Positions 56,257-64,000 of a DNA stretch of 64,000 nt are shown piece after piece. The notes under the pieces were generated by a model that was given only the letters and a program-made list of their open reading frames with translations, was not told the origin of the DNA and searched no databases. Every line of letters starts with the position of its first letter. Position 1 is the first letter of the stretch. Origin of the DNA: Paenibacillus flagellatus (GTDB lineage: Bacteria; Bacillota; Bacilli; Paenibacillales; NBRC-103111); the NCBI RefSeq assembly GCF_003217775.1, contig NZ_QJVJ01000019.1:38511-102510 (forward strand), written 5' to 3'. The position numbers and the translations under genes were made by a program.

Positions 56257-56748
56257 ATGAGCTCGGACAACTCGTTTGACATCGTATCGGCGATCGATAT
56301 GCAGGAGCTGAACAACGCGATTACGCAAGCGGAGAAGGAGATCGGCAACCGATTCGATTTCAAAGGCTCGAAGAGCAGCATCGCGCTCGATAAAAACGAT
56401 CTGGTCGTCGTTTCGGACGACGAATACAAGCTGAACGCCGTTCTCGACATTTTGCATTCGAAGATGGTGAAGCGGGGCATCTCGCTCAAAAACTTGCAAT
56501 ACGGCAAAATCGAGCCGGCCGCCGGATCGACGGTGCGTCAACGGATCGGGCTGAAGCAAGGCATCGATCAGGACGTCGCCAAGAAGATCAATATTTTGAT
56601 CCGCGATTCGAAGCTGAAGATCAAGAGCCAAATCCAAGGCGATCAAATCCGCGTATCGGGGAAAAGCAAGGACGATTTGCAGCAGGCGATCCAGCTGCTC
56701 CGGCAGGCGGACATACCGCTCGACCTGCAGTTCGTCAACTTTAGGTAA
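56257..56748 (+). CDS. yajQ: YajQ family nucleotide-binding protein
   Basis: 163 aa from ATG 56257 with ggaaaggcgg upstream. DNSFDIVSAIDMQELNNAI and RFDFKGSKSS are YajQ signatures; two ferredoxin-like halves. Some YajQ homologues bind cyclic di-GMP or RNA; the ligand here is unknown. Not part of the B. subtilis order at this site. Confidence 0.94.
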   Translation: MSSDNSFDIVSAIDMQELNNAITQAEKEIGNRFDFKGSKSSIALDKNDLVVVSDDEYKLNAVLDILHSKMVKRGISLKNLQYGKIEPAAGSTVRQRIGLKQGIDQDVAKKINILIRDSKLKIKSQIQGDQIRVSGKSKDDLQQAIQLLRQADIPLDLQFVNFR

Positions 56749-56766
56749 TGCGTCGCAAACGCTCGG

Positions 56767-56795
56767 AAAGCCTGCCGAATGGCACGGCTTTTTTT
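56767..56795 (+). terminator. yajQ terminator
   Basis: AAAGCC-TGCC / GGCA-c-GGCTTT stem, T run. Confidence 0.85.
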
Positions 56796-56838
56796 CGTGC
56801 GACGGTGCGGAAGCCGGCTGCAAGCGGCGGCGCAACTT

Positions 56839-56868
56839 TTGACACCTCGAATCCGATTATATTATACT
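56839..56868 (+). promoter_or_regulatory. Sigma-A promoter for rimO-pgsA
   Basis: Consensus TTGACA (56839-56844), 18 nt, TATACT (56863-56868), 45 nt before the start. Confidence 0.85.
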
Positions 56869-56912
56869 TGTGGGGATAAAGACAGGACAGGACCGATTTG
56901 GGGGAAAGCTTC

Positions 56913-58241
56913 ATGACGGAAAAAGTGAAAGTCGTAACGCTTGGCTGCGAGAAAAACTTGGTCGATTCGGAGATTATGTCGGGCTTGATTCACGAACGCG
57001 GATATTCGCTCGTGGACGACAAAGAAGAAGCGACCGTTATTATCGTCAATACGTGCGGGTTTATCGACGCGGCGAAGGAAGAGTCCGTCAATACGATACT
57101 GGACTTGGCCGATCTGAAGGAAACGGCCAGTCTGAAGGCGCTGATCGTATCCGGCTGCCTGACGCAGCGGTACAAAAAAGAGCTGATGAACGAAATGCCG
57201 GAAATCGACGGGATCGTCGGCACCGGCGACTTCGATAAAATCAACGACATTATCGACCAGGCGCTGGCCGGCCGCAAGCCGATCCTCGTCGGCAATCCGG
57301 CTTTCAATTACGAGAAGGCGCTTCCGCGCCGAATGACGACTCCGCGCTATACGGCGTACGTGAAAATCGCGGAAGGCTGCGACAATGCGTGCACGTTTTG
57401 CAGCATCCCGATCATGCGGGGCAAATTCCGCAGCCGCTCGATCGAATCGATCGTCGCCGAGGCGAGCCAGCTGGCGGCGCAGGGCGTTCGCGAAATTAGC
57501 CTGATCGCGCAAGATTCGACGAACTACGGAACCGATTTGTACGAGGGGTTCAAGCTGCCCGAGCTGCTGAACCGGGTGAGCGAGGTGCCGGGCATCGAAT
57601 GGGTGCGGCTCCACTACGCCTATCCCGGCTTTTTTACGGACGAGCTGATCGAGACGATCGCGACGAATCCGAAAGTGTGCAAATATATCGACATGCCGCT
57701 TCAGCATAGCGAGGACGCCATCCTGAAGCGGATGCGCCGTCCGGGCCGCCAGCGCGACGCTCGCGAGCTGATCGCGAAAATCCGCGCCCGCATTCCCGGC
57801 GTCGCGCTCCGTACGTCGCTCATCGTCGGCTTTCCGGGCGAGACGGAGCAAGATTTCGCCAACCTGTGCGAGTTCGTCAAGGAGATGCGGTTCGACCGGC
57901 TCGGCGTCTTTACGTATTCGAAGGAAGAGGATACGCCGGCGTCGCGTCTGCCGGATCAAGTGCCTGACGACGTCAAAGAGTTCCGGGCGACGACGCTGAT
58001 GGAAATTCAGCGGGAAATTTCCCGGGACGCGAACGGCAAACGGATCGGCGAAGAGCTGGACGTGCTGATCGAGCGGTACGACGGACGCAACGACGTCTAC
58101 GTCGGCCGTACCCAATACGACGCTCCGGACGTCGACGGCGAAGTGTTCGTGACCAAATGCTCGGCAGGCATCGGCGAGCTTCAAAAGGTACGCATTACGC
58201 ACTCGTTCGAATTCGACCTGTCCGGGGAGGGAATTGCATGA
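56913..58241 (+). CDS. rimO: Ribosomal protein S12 methylthiotransferase RimO
   Basis: 442 aa from ATG 56913 (gggggaaag 56900-56908); TTG 56898 in frame is less likely. N-terminal cluster Cys12 (LGCEKNLVDSE), Cys48, Cys82; radical-SAM Cys156, Cys160, Cys163 (GCDNACTFCSIP); C-terminal TRAM domain. GCxKNxVDSE favours RimO over MiaB. It adds a methylthio group to an Asp of S12. It overlaps pgsA by 4 nt. Confidence 0.95.
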   Translation: MTEKVKVVTLGCEKNLVDSEIMSGLIHERGYSLVDDKEEATVIIVNTCGFIDAAKEESVNTILDLADLKETASLKALIVSGCLTQRYKKELMNEMPEIDGIVGTGDFDKINDIIDQALAGRKPILVGNPAFNYEKALPRRMTTPRYTAYVKIAEGCDNACTFCSIPIMRGKFRSRSIESIVAEASQLAAQGVREISLIAQDSTNYGTDLYEGFKLPELLNRVSEVPGIEWVRLHYAYPGFFTDELIETIATNPKVCKYIDMPLQHSEDAILKRMRRPGRQRDARELIAKIRARIPGVALRTSLIVGFPGETEQDFANLCEFVKEMRFDRLGVFTYSKEEDTPASRLPDQVPDDVKEFRATTLMEIQREISRDANGKRIGEELDVLIERYDGRNDVYVGRTQYDAPDVDGEVFVTKCSAGIGELQKVRITHSFEFDLSGEGIA

Positions 58242-58816
58242 ACCTGGCGAACCGCATTACGCTGGCGAGAATATTCCTCGTTCCCGTCATCATGTTTTTT
58301 CTGCTCGTCAATCTCGATCTGCCTCCGATCCGGATCGAGCAGTTCAGCATTACGTACAACCAGATCGTCGCGGCGCTTATTTTCATCGTCGCGGCGAGCA
58401 CCGACAGCTTGGACGGCTACATAGCGCGAAAGCATAAGCTGATCACGAACTTGGGCAAGCTGCTCGATCCGTTGGCGGACAAGCTGCTCGTAACGGCGGT
58501 ACTCGTGTCGCTCGTCGATATGGGCAAGCTGGACGCTTGGATCGCCATCGTCATTATCAGCCGCGAGTTCGCGGTTACGGGACTGCGCTCGATTTGCGCG
58601 GCGGAGGGCATCGTGCTTGCGGCGAGCAAGCTCGGAAAATGGAAGACGGCGGCGCAAATAACGGCCATTATCGCCTTGCTCATCAACAACTTCCCGTTTA
58701 CGTTTCTCAATGTGCCGTTCGATCTGATCGCAAGCTGGATCGCCGCCATCATAACGATTTATTCGGGCATCGATTATTTCGCGAAAAACTGGCACGTCAT
58801 CCAGTTCGACAATTGA
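58238..58816 (+). CDS. pgsA: Phosphatidylglycerophosphate synthase
   Basis: 192 aa from ATG 58238 (RBS ggggaggg). CDP-alcohol phosphotransferase motif spread as DGYIARKHKLITNLG then KLLDPLADK; about five TMs. It forms PG-phosphate from CDP-DAG (made by CdsA) and glycerol-3-phosphate. Order pgsA-cinA-recA is conserved in Firmicutes. Confidence 0.97.
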   Translation: MNLANRITLARIFLVPVIMFFLLVNLDLPPIRIEQFSITYNQIVAALIFIVAASTDSLDGYIARKHKLITNLGKLLDPLADKLLVTAVLVSLVDMGKLDAWIAIVIISREFAVTGLRSICAAEGIVLAASKLGKWKTAAQITAIIALLINNFPFTFLNVPFDLIASWIAAIITIYSGIDYFAKNWHVIQFDN

Positions 58817-58859
58817 CGCCGAACGTGTCCGCACGGAAGCGTCGGGAGGGGTTACCGGG

Positions 58860-60122
58860 ATGAAAGCGGAAATCATAGCGGTCGGGACGGAGCTTCTGCT
58901 CGGCCAAATCGTCAACACGAACGCCCAATATATCGCGCAAGGCTGCGCGGGTATTGGGCTTGACGTTTATTACCAGACGGTTGTCGGCGACAATCGCCAG
59001 CGGCTGCGCGAAACGTTCGCCTTGGCGGCTTCGAGAGCGGACTTCGTTATTGTCACCGGGGGATTGGGGCCGACGCAGGACGATTTGACGAAGGACGCGC
59101 TTGCCGAGCTGCTCGGCTTGCCGATCTCGATTCACGGACCGTCGATGGAGCGAATCGAAGACGTATTCCGCGCCCGCGGTCTTCATATGGTGGAAAGCAA
59201 TTCGCGACAGGCGAACGTAATCGAAGGATGCGATCCGTTCCCCAACGACAACGGACTCGCGGTAGGCGTAGGCTTGACGCACAAGGGAACGCATTACGTG
59301 CTGCTGCCCGGCCCGCCGAAAGAAATGAAACCGATGTTCGACCGGTACGCCGTGCCGTGGATTCGCGCGGTCATGGGCGAGGAAGCGGTCCCGCTTCATT
59401 CGAAGATGCTCAAATTCGCGGGAATCGGCGAATCGAATCTCGAGCATCGATTGATCGACTTGATCGACGGTCAGCAAGACCCGACGATCGCCCCATACGC
59501 CAAGGAGGGCGAAGTGAGCATTCGCCTGACGACGCGCGCTTCGTCGCCGGCGGAGGCGGAACGGAAGCTTGCGGAGACGGAACGGGTCATACGCGACCGG
59601 GTCGGCGAACATTTGTACGCGGTCGAGGATGTGCCGATCGAACGCGTCATCGTGGAGCTGCTTTCGCGAAGCGGCAAGAAGGCGGCGTTGGCCGAAAGCT
59701 GCACGGGCGGTTTGGCGAGCGAGCTGCTGACGGCGGTGCCGGGGAGCTCGGCGGCGCTTGTCGGAGCGATCGTCTGTTATACGAACGCGGCGAAGCGGGA
59801 TCTGCTCGGCGTTCCGGAAAGCTTGCTCGAAGGAGAGGGGGCTCCCGGCGCGATCAGCGCGGAAACGGCGGCCGCTTTGGCCGAGCGGGTGATGGAGCGG
59901 ACGGGGGCGGATTACGCGCTGTCCATTACCGGCGTCGCGGGGCCGGCCCAGTCCGAAGGCAAGCCGGTCGGCCTCGTCTATATCGGCATCGCCGAGCGCG
60001 GGAAGCCCGCGGAGACGGAGAAGCTTCAGCTGTCCGGCAACCGGGGGTCGATTCGGCTGAAGGCAGCGAAGCAGTCGTTTTATCGGCTTTGGCAGCGGCT
60101 CCGAGCGGAAGCCGAATCGTAA
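58860..60122 (+). CDS. cinA: CinA: competence/damage-inducible protein
   Basis: 420 aa from ATG 58860 (RBS gggagggg). N-terminal MoaB-like domain (VGTELLLGQIVNTNAQYIA, VTGGLGPTQDDLTKDALA) and C-terminal PncC-like nicotinamide-nucleotide amidase domain (ALAESCTGGLASELLT, SITGVAGP). Its position next to recA fits the competence-linked locus of other Gram-positives. Confidence 0.96.
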   Translation: MKAEIIAVGTELLLGQIVNTNAQYIAQGCAGIGLDVYYQTVVGDNRQRLRETFALAASRADFVIVTGGLGPTQDDLTKDALAELLGLPISIHGPSMERIEDVFRARGLHMVESNSRQANVIEGCDPFPNDNGLAVGVGLTHKGTHYVLLPGPPKEMKPMFDRYAVPWIRAVMGEEAVPLHSKMLKFAGIGESNLEHRLIDLIDGQQDPTIAPYAKEGEVSIRLTTRASSPAEAERKLAETERVIRDRVGEHLYAVEDVPIERVIVELLSRSGKKAALAESCTGGLASELLTAVPGSSAALVGAIVCYTNAAKRDLLGVPESLLEGEGAPGAISAETAAALAERVMERTGADYALSITGVAGPAQSEGKPVGLVYIGIAERGKPAETEKLQLSGNRGSIRLKAAKQSFYRLWQRLRAEAES

Positions 60123-60181
60123 AGTTTTTAGTTGCCGGAAGCGCGAGAATGCCCTATACTGGCAGTAATGGAACGGAAGCA

Positions 60182-60220
60182 CCGTAACAGAGGCCGTGAG
60201 CCTTGTTGCGGTTTTTCTTT
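60182..60220 (+). terminator. cinA terminator
   Basis: CCGTAACA with TGTTGCGG (one G-U), inner AGGC/GCCT, then mixed T tract. Confidence 0.85.
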
Positions 60221-60260
60221 TTTTCGTCGGCCTTCGCGTTCGTATCTTCGAAAAAAAATG

Positions 60261-60274
60261 CGAATGTATGTTCG
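60261..60274 (+). promoter_or_regulatory. LexA (SOS) operator of recA
   Basis: CGAATGTATGTTCG, one base from the Gram-positive SOS box CGAACnnnnGTTCG, located 9 nt before the recA -35. Confidence 0.85.
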
Positions 60275-60283
60275 AAAAAATAC

Positions 60284-60312
60284 TTGGCAAACGGTCGAAA
60301 AGAAGGTATCAT
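60284..60312 (+). promoter_or_regulatory. recA promoter
   Basis: TTGGCA (60284-60289), 17 nt, TATCAT (60307-60312), 29 nt from the start codon. Confidence 0.75.
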
Positions 60313-60341
60313 AACAATAGAAACGTAAAAAGGAAGTGAGT

Positions 60342-61397
60342 ATGTTGTCAGATCGCCGCGCTGCGTTGGAAAATGCCCTGCGCCAAATCGAGAAGCAATT
60401 TGGCAAAGGATCGATCATGAAACTCGGTGAGTCCACCCACATGCAGGTGGAAACGGTCCCAAGCGGATCGCTTGCCCTCGATCTCGCACTCGGAGTAGGC
60501 GGGTTCCCGCGGGGAAGAATCATTGAGGTGTACGGGCCCGAATCGTCCGGTAAGACGACGGTAGCGCTTCACGCGATTGCCGAAGTGCAGCGAATCGGCG
60601 GACAAGCCGCCTTTATCGATGCCGAGCACGCGCTGGACCCGCTCTATGCGAGCAAGCTGGGTATCAATATCGACGAACTGCTGCTGTCGCAGCCGGACAC
60701 CGGGGAGCAGGCGCTCGAAATCGCCGAGGCGCTCGTTCGCAGCGGTGCGGTCGACATCATTGTCATAGACTCCGTTGCCGCTCTCGTTCCGAAAGCGGAA
60801 ATCGAAGGCGAGATGGGCGACTCCCACGTCGGCCTTCAAGCTCGTCTTATGTCTCAGGCGCTGCGCAAGCTGTCCGGCGCCATCAACAAGTCGAAGGTAA
60901 TCGCGATTTTCATCAACCAGCTTCGCGAGAAAGTCGGCGTCATGTTCGGCAACCCCGAGACGACCCCGGGCGGACGCGCGCTCAAGTTTTACTCATCCGT
61001 CCGTCTCGAGGTGCGCCGCGTGGAGACGATCAAGCAAGGCAACGATATGGTCGGCAACCGGACCCGGATCAAGGTCGTCAAGAACAAGGTCGCTCCTCCG
61101 TTCAAGCAAGCCGAGCTGGACATCATGTACGGCGAAGGCATTTCGCGCGAAGGCAGCATTATCGACATCGGTACGGAAATCGACATCATCAATAAGAGCG
61201 GCGCTTGGTATTCGTACGAGGGCGAGCGTCTCGGCCAAGGACGCGAAAATGCGAAGCAATTTTTGAAAGATAATCCTCAGATCGCCGCCGTCATCGAGAA
61301 AAAAATTCGCGAAGCGAGCAATATGGCGGCAGGCGCCGTTCATCTGGCTTCGGCCGAAGAAGACGAAGACGAAGACGAATTGGCCGCATTCGAATAA
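60342..61397 (+). CDS. recA: RecA recombinase
   Basis: 351 aa from ATG 60342; GTG 60336 in frame lies in the RBS (aaaaggaag). Walker A GPESSGKT at 65-72, [20 protein letters not shown] (L1 region), [22 protein letters not shown] (L2 region, in two parts), acidic C-terminus [13 protein letters not shown]. Homologous strand exchange and LexA co-protease. Controlled by the SOS box upstream. Confidence 0.99.
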   Translation: MLSDRRAALENALRQIEKQFGKGSIMKLGESTHMQVETVPSGSLALDLALGVGGFPRGRIIEVYGPESSGKTTVALHAIAEVQRIGGQAAFIDAEHALDPLYASKLGINIDELLLSQPDTGEQALEIAEALVRSGAVDIIVIDSVAALVPKAEIEGEMGDSHVGLQARLMSQALRKLSGAINKSKVIAIFINQLREKVGVMFGNPETTPGGRALKFYSSVRLEVRRVETIKQGNDMVGNRTRIKVVKNKVAPPFKQAELDIMYGEGISREGSIIDIGTEIDIINKSGAWYSYEGERLGQGRENAKQFLKDNPQIAAVIEKKIREASNMAAGAVHLASAEEDEDEDELAAFE

Positions 61398-61425
61398 GCC
61401 ATCATACGATTCCGGTAACCGGACG

Positions 61426-61453
61426 CGCACCTTTGCAGATGAAGGTGCGTTTT
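61426..61453 (+). terminator. recA terminator
   Basis: CGCACCTT (61426-61433) with AAGGTGCG (61442-61449), T4. Some read-through to recX is expected. Confidence 0.8.
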
Positions 61454-61475
61454 CGGTTATTGGGCTGCTGCGGAG

Positions 61476-62180
61476 GTGATCTTCATTCACGAATCCGAAT
61501 CCGTCATTTCCGCCGTCGAACGGCATTCGAAAAAAAACGGACTATATTTGATTTTTATCGACGGGGCTTACGCCTTTACCGTACATGAAGACGTGCTCAT
61601 CAAGCACCGGCTATTGAAAGGCGAACGGGTGGACCCCGACAGGCTACGCGCCGCGCTTGAGGACGAGGAGCTGCAGAAGGCGTGGTCGGACGCGCTCCGG
61701 CAGGTCGGCCGGCGGCCGCGTTCGGAGAAGGAAGTGCGACAATATTTGAAACGGCGTACGTACGAGCCGCCGATCGTCGATCGCGTCGTGACGAGATTGA
61801 AGGAGCACAAGTATCTTGACGACGCCGATTTTGCCGCGCAATGGACGGAGCAGCGCATTTACTCGCAGAAGAAAGGCCGCCGCTGGGTGAAGCAGGAGCT
61901 GCAGCAGAAGGGCGTGGCGCCGGCGACGATCCAGGAGGCGCTCGATCAAGTGCCGGTCGACGAAGAAGAGCGGCTCGCCTTCGAGCTCGGGCAAAAGAAG
62001 TGGAAGCTGACGTCGGGCGGCATCTTGGACAAAAAGCGGAAAACGGCCGCTTTCTTGATGCGGCGAGGGTACTCGTCCGCGATCGTAAGCAAGGCGGTTC
62101 GGCGCATCGCCGAGCTGGCTCCCGATGAACGGCGGGGCGAAGACGAAGATCCGGACATGTGGGATTGGCCGGACGCATAG
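61476..62180 (+). CDS. recX: RecX regulator of RecA
   Basis: Up to 234 aa. RecX three-helix repeats: LRQVGRRPRSEKEVRQYLKR, DDADFAAQWTEQRIYSQKKG, GRRWVKQELQQKGVAP. It modulates RecA filament extension. Start problem: the only canonical upstream codon, GTG 61476, is inside a strong RBS (cggaggtgat, 61471-61480). The codon at proper spacing (8 nt) is ATT 61485, which would give a protein starting at the HESES segment. The coordinate given is the longest version. Confidence 0.9.
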   Translation: MIFIHESESVISAVERHSKKNGLYLIFIDGAYAFTVHEDVLIKHRLLKGERVDPDRLRAALEDEELQKAWSDALRQVGRRPRSEKEVRQYLKRRTYEPPIVDRVVTRLKEHKYLDDADFAAQWTEQRIYSQKKGRRWVKQELQQKGVAPATIQEALDQVPVDEEERLAFELGQKKWKLTSGGILDKKRKTAAFLMRRGYSSAIVSKAVRRIAELAPDERRGEDEDPDMWDWPDA

Positions 62181-62189
62181 CCATAATAC

Positions 62190-62222
62190 GGGACGAAGCT
62201 GCACGTCGGCTTCGTTAGTCCC
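62190..62222 (+). terminator. Hairpin after recX
   Basis: ACGAAGC (62193-62199) with GCTTCGT (62209-62215), outer GGG/CCC across a small internal loop; no T tract, so termination is uncertain. Confidence 0.45.
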
Positions 62223-62243
62223 GAAGAACGGAGGAGTGGCGGA

Positions 62244-63215
62244 ATGGGGAACACGATCCGATGGGGAATAATCGGGTGCGGCAACGTAACCGAGGTGAAA
62301 AGCGGCCCGGGCTTCCAAAAGGCCGACCGGTCGGAGCTCGTCGCAGTCATGCGTCGCAACGGGGAGCTGGCTGCGGATTACGCCCGGCGCCATCAAGTTC
62401 CGAAATGGTACGACGATGCGGAAGCGCTGATCCGCGATCCGGACGTCGATGCGGTCTATATCGCGACGCCGCCGTCGTCGCACAAAGCGTATGCGCTCGC
62501 GGCGGCCGCGGCCGGCAAGCCGGTCTATGTAGAGAAGCCGATGGCGCTTAACGCGAGTGAGTGCACGGAGATGGTCGAGGCGTGCCGAGAAGCCGGCGTG
62601 CCGCTGTTCGTCGCGTACTATCGTCGCGCGCTCCCGCGTTTTTTGAAGGTGAAGCAGCTGCTGGATATGGGCGCAATCGGCGACGTCCGTTTCGTCACGA
62701 CCGTACATACGAAGCGATTGACCGAGGATCCCGACCGTCTGCCATGGCGGGTCGTGCCGGAGCTGTCGGGCGGAGGACACTTCTTTGACTTGGCCAGCCA
62801 CACGCTCGATCTGCTCGACTTTTTGCTCGGTCCGATTCGGGAAGCGGCGGGTCGGGCGGGCAACCAAGGCGGCGTTTATCCGGCGGAAGATATCGTAAGC
62901 GGCAGCTACGTATTCGAGTCCGGCGTCCAAGGAACGGGACTTTGGTGCTTCACCGCGTACCACGCGGGCGAGGTGAACGAAATCGTCGGCTCCCGCGGCA
63001 AGCTGACGTTTTCCACGTTCGGAAGCGAGCCGATCCGGCTGACCACCGCCGACGGCATTGGCGACTATGCGCTCGAGCAGCCTCCGCATATTCAGCAGCC
63101 GCTTATTCAGACGATCGTCGACGAGCTGTTAGGGGCCGGCAAATGCCCGAGTACCGGCGTATCGGCGATGCGTACGGCGAGGGTTATGGACGAATTGGTT
63201 AAAGTCAGGATATGA
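62244..63215 (+). CDS. Gfo/Idh/MocA family NAD(P)-dependent oxidoreductase
   Basis: 323 aa from ATG 62244 (RBS acggaggag). Rossmann start IRWGIIGCGNVTEVKSGPGF, EKPMALNASE with the family Lys, and GGGHFFDLASHTLDLLDF containing a catalytic-type His. Likely a sugar or inositol-type dehydrogenase; the substrate cannot be predicted and there are no sugar-transport neighbours. Not part of the conserved recA neighbourhood of Bacillus. Confidence 0.92.
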   Translation: MGNTIRWGIIGCGNVTEVKSGPGFQKADRSELVAVMRRNGELAADYARRHQVPKWYDDAEALIRDPDVDAVYIATPPSSHKAYALAAAAAGKPVYVEKPMALNASECTEMVEACREAGVPLFVAYYRRALPRFLKVKQLLDMGAIGDVRFVTTVHTKRLTEDPDRLPWRVVPELSGGGHFFDLASHTLDLLDFLLGPIREAAGRAGNQGGVYPAEDIVSGSYVFESGVQGTGLWCFTAYHAGEVNEIVGSRGKLTFSTFGSEPIRLTTADGIGDYALEQPPHIQQPLIQTIVDELLGAGKCPSTGVSAMRTARVMDELVKVRI

Positions 63216-63226
63216 ATGGAGCAAGA

Positions 63227-63250
63227 AAGCCGGGGGAACCCGGCTTTTTG
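63227..63250 (+). terminator. Terminator of the oxidoreductase gene
   Basis: AAAGCCGGG with CCCGGCTTT, loop of 4 nt, T5. Confidence 0.92.
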
Positions 63251-63377
63251 CGTATGGCCGCCGGTTGCCCGCCGAATAATCGCTTCGGTTAAAGGTCAGA
63301 TTAAGGAAGTGCGGGCGGAAATGAATTGTTTCGCCCCAGCGTCTCTTGGGGGAGACAGTATTCGCTGGAGGAGTCTT

Positions 63378-63821
63378 ATGTTCAGACGCAACGGGACGTT
63401 TCTCGGCGCCTTTTTGCTCGGTATCGGGACGATCGGCATGCTGGACGGAATCGTGTTTCATCAGCTGCTGCAATGGCACAGCGTTTACATGTACACGGAC
63501 CGATTCCATCAAATCAGGAGCGACGGCTGGTTCCACGGCTTCGTCACCATCGTCATCGTGGCGGGAGCCGTCGTCTTATGGCGCAGCGAGCCGGCCGATG
63601 CCGATCATCGACCGGCCGTTTTCGCAGCGGGCATGCTGATCGGAGCAGGCTTATTCAACTTGGTCGAAGGGCTCGTCAATCATCACGGGTTAGGTATTCA
63701 CCACGTTCGTCCTGGTCCTCACCAGACGGTTTTCGATTACGCTTACGATTTGTTCGCCGTTTGTTTGCTTTTGTCGGGCATGCGGCTTCTTTATGCAAAG
63801 CCGAGAGTGAAAACGCGATAA
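63378..63821 (+). CDS. DUF2243 multi-pass membrane protein
   Basis: 147 aa from ATG 63378 with tggaggag (63366-63373); the open frame before it runs through a terminator. Four TMs. His-rich motifs MLDGIVFHQLLQWHSVYM, GWFHGF, LVEGLVNHHGLGIHHVRPG are typical of DUF2243, a family of unknown function that may bind metal or heme through these His residues (inference). Confidence 0.88.
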   Translation: MFRRNGTFLGAFLLGIGTIGMLDGIVFHQLLQWHSVYMYTDRFHQIRSDGWFHGFVTIVIVAGAVVLWRSEPADADHRPAVFAAGMLIGAGLFNLVEGLVNHHGLGIHHVRPGPHQTVFDYAYDLFAVCLLLSGMRLLYAKPRVKTR

Positions 63822-63854
63822 GGAATTTGCAAGGCGACAGGGGAATATTTCCGG

Positions 63855-63884
63855 TTGAAAGATGGAATGCAATCGTGATATATT
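63855..63884 (+). promoter_or_regulatory. Promoter-like element 1 near window end
   Basis: TTGAAA (63855-63860), 18 nt, TATATT (63879-63884) with TGA extension. Confidence 0.55.
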
Positions 63885-64000
63885 GTCATTCCGGCCGTCG
63901 ATAAGACGCCGGCGATCGAAGGCGAGCGAAGCTGGTAAAACTTTCGCTTGCATCGGGAGAGCGAATCATGGTATATTGGTTTTCCGGCCATCGAGAGATG
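63871..64000. repeat. Two imperfect direct repeats, 93-bp period, reaching the window edge
   Basis: Units begin AATCGTGATATATTG at 63871 and AATCATGGTATATTGG at 63964, each followed by TTCCGGCC(G/A)TCGA. About 27 of the first 34 positions agree. The second unit is cut by the window end, so more copies may follow. Confidence 0.65.
63948..63977 (+). promoter_or_regulatory. Promoter-like element 2 near window end
   Basis: TTGCAT (63948-63953), 18 nt, TATATT (63972-63977) with TGG extension; same arrangement as element 1. Confidence 0.55.

Noticed and set aside
63216..63377. Extended N-terminus of the DUF2243 protein
   Set aside because: The frame passes through a strong terminator hairpin and has no RBS; ATG 63378 is preceded by tggaggag.

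Overview
The window is a near-contiguous stretch of a high-GC (roughly 60%) Gram-positive, spore-forming, flagellated chromosome. Gene order follows the Bacillus subtilis segment cheB-cheA-cheW-cheC-cheD-sigD / rpsB-tsf-pyrH-frr-uppS-cdsA-dxr-rasP-proS-polC / rimP-nusA-ylxR-ylxQ-infB-rbfA-truB-ribC-rpsO-pnp / ylxY-mlpA-spoVFAB-asd-dapG-dapA-rnj-tepA-ylzJ-spoIIIE / ymfF-ymfH-ymfI-ymfJ-ymfK-ymfM-pgsA-cinA-recA. GC content, frequent TTG/GTG starts, a DUF342 gene after sigD and a short EF-Ts point to Paenibacillaceae (Paenibacillus/Cohnella-like). That placement is inferred from synteny and protein character, not from a database search. All real genes lie on the + strand.

Layout. 1-8280: tail of the flagellar/chemotaxis operon (cheB fragment to sigD, then DUF342, three less-characterised genes and an MltG-like protein), closed by a hairpin terminator. 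8286-8580: a 71-aa orphan gene flanked by a 14-bp inverted repeat. 8600-17710: translation, nucleotide, isoprenoid and envelope genes (rpsB, tsf, pyrH, frr, uppS, cdsA, dxr, rseP, proS), with several hairpin-rich intergenic regions and a 40-bp palindromic tandem repeat abutting proS. 17771-23239: polC and a pair of CBO0543-like membrane proteins. 23236-34570: rimP-nusA-infB operon, truB, ribF, rpsO, pnp. 34678-46637: sporulation and lysine/DAP/dipicolinate genes, dut, a double-VOC protein, RNase J, TepA. 46689-56138: SpoIIIE/FtsK, a SleB-like hydrolase, the ymfF-ymfM block and a 53-aa membrane protein. 56169-62222: yajQ, rimO, pgsA, cinA, recA with a LexA box, recX. 62244-64000: a Gfo/Idh/MocA oxidoreductase, a DUF2243 protein, and two promoter-like direct repeats running into the window edge.

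How the genes work together. CheA/CheW/CheC/CheD/CheB form the signalling and adaptation core of a Bacillus-type chemotaxis pathway, with SigD driving late flagellar genes. asd-dapG-dapA make the dihydrodipicolinate precursor that DpaA/DpaB oxidise to dipicolinate for the spore core. SpoIIIE, TepA, YlxY and the SleB-like enzyme fit the same sporulating lifestyle. rimP/nusA/infB/rbfA/rpsO/pnp is the usual translation and RNA-metabolism cluster. recA carries an SOS operator and is followed by recX.

No clear novel multi-gene system (defence island, phage, CRISPR, biosynthetic cluster) is visible. The least explained material is non-coding: the palindromic array at 16015-16170, three perfect hairpins at 35715-35850, the inverted repeat around the 71-aa gene at 8317-8579, and the 93-bp-spaced promoter-like repeats at 63855-64000. 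No gene-free stretch exceeds about 235 bases.
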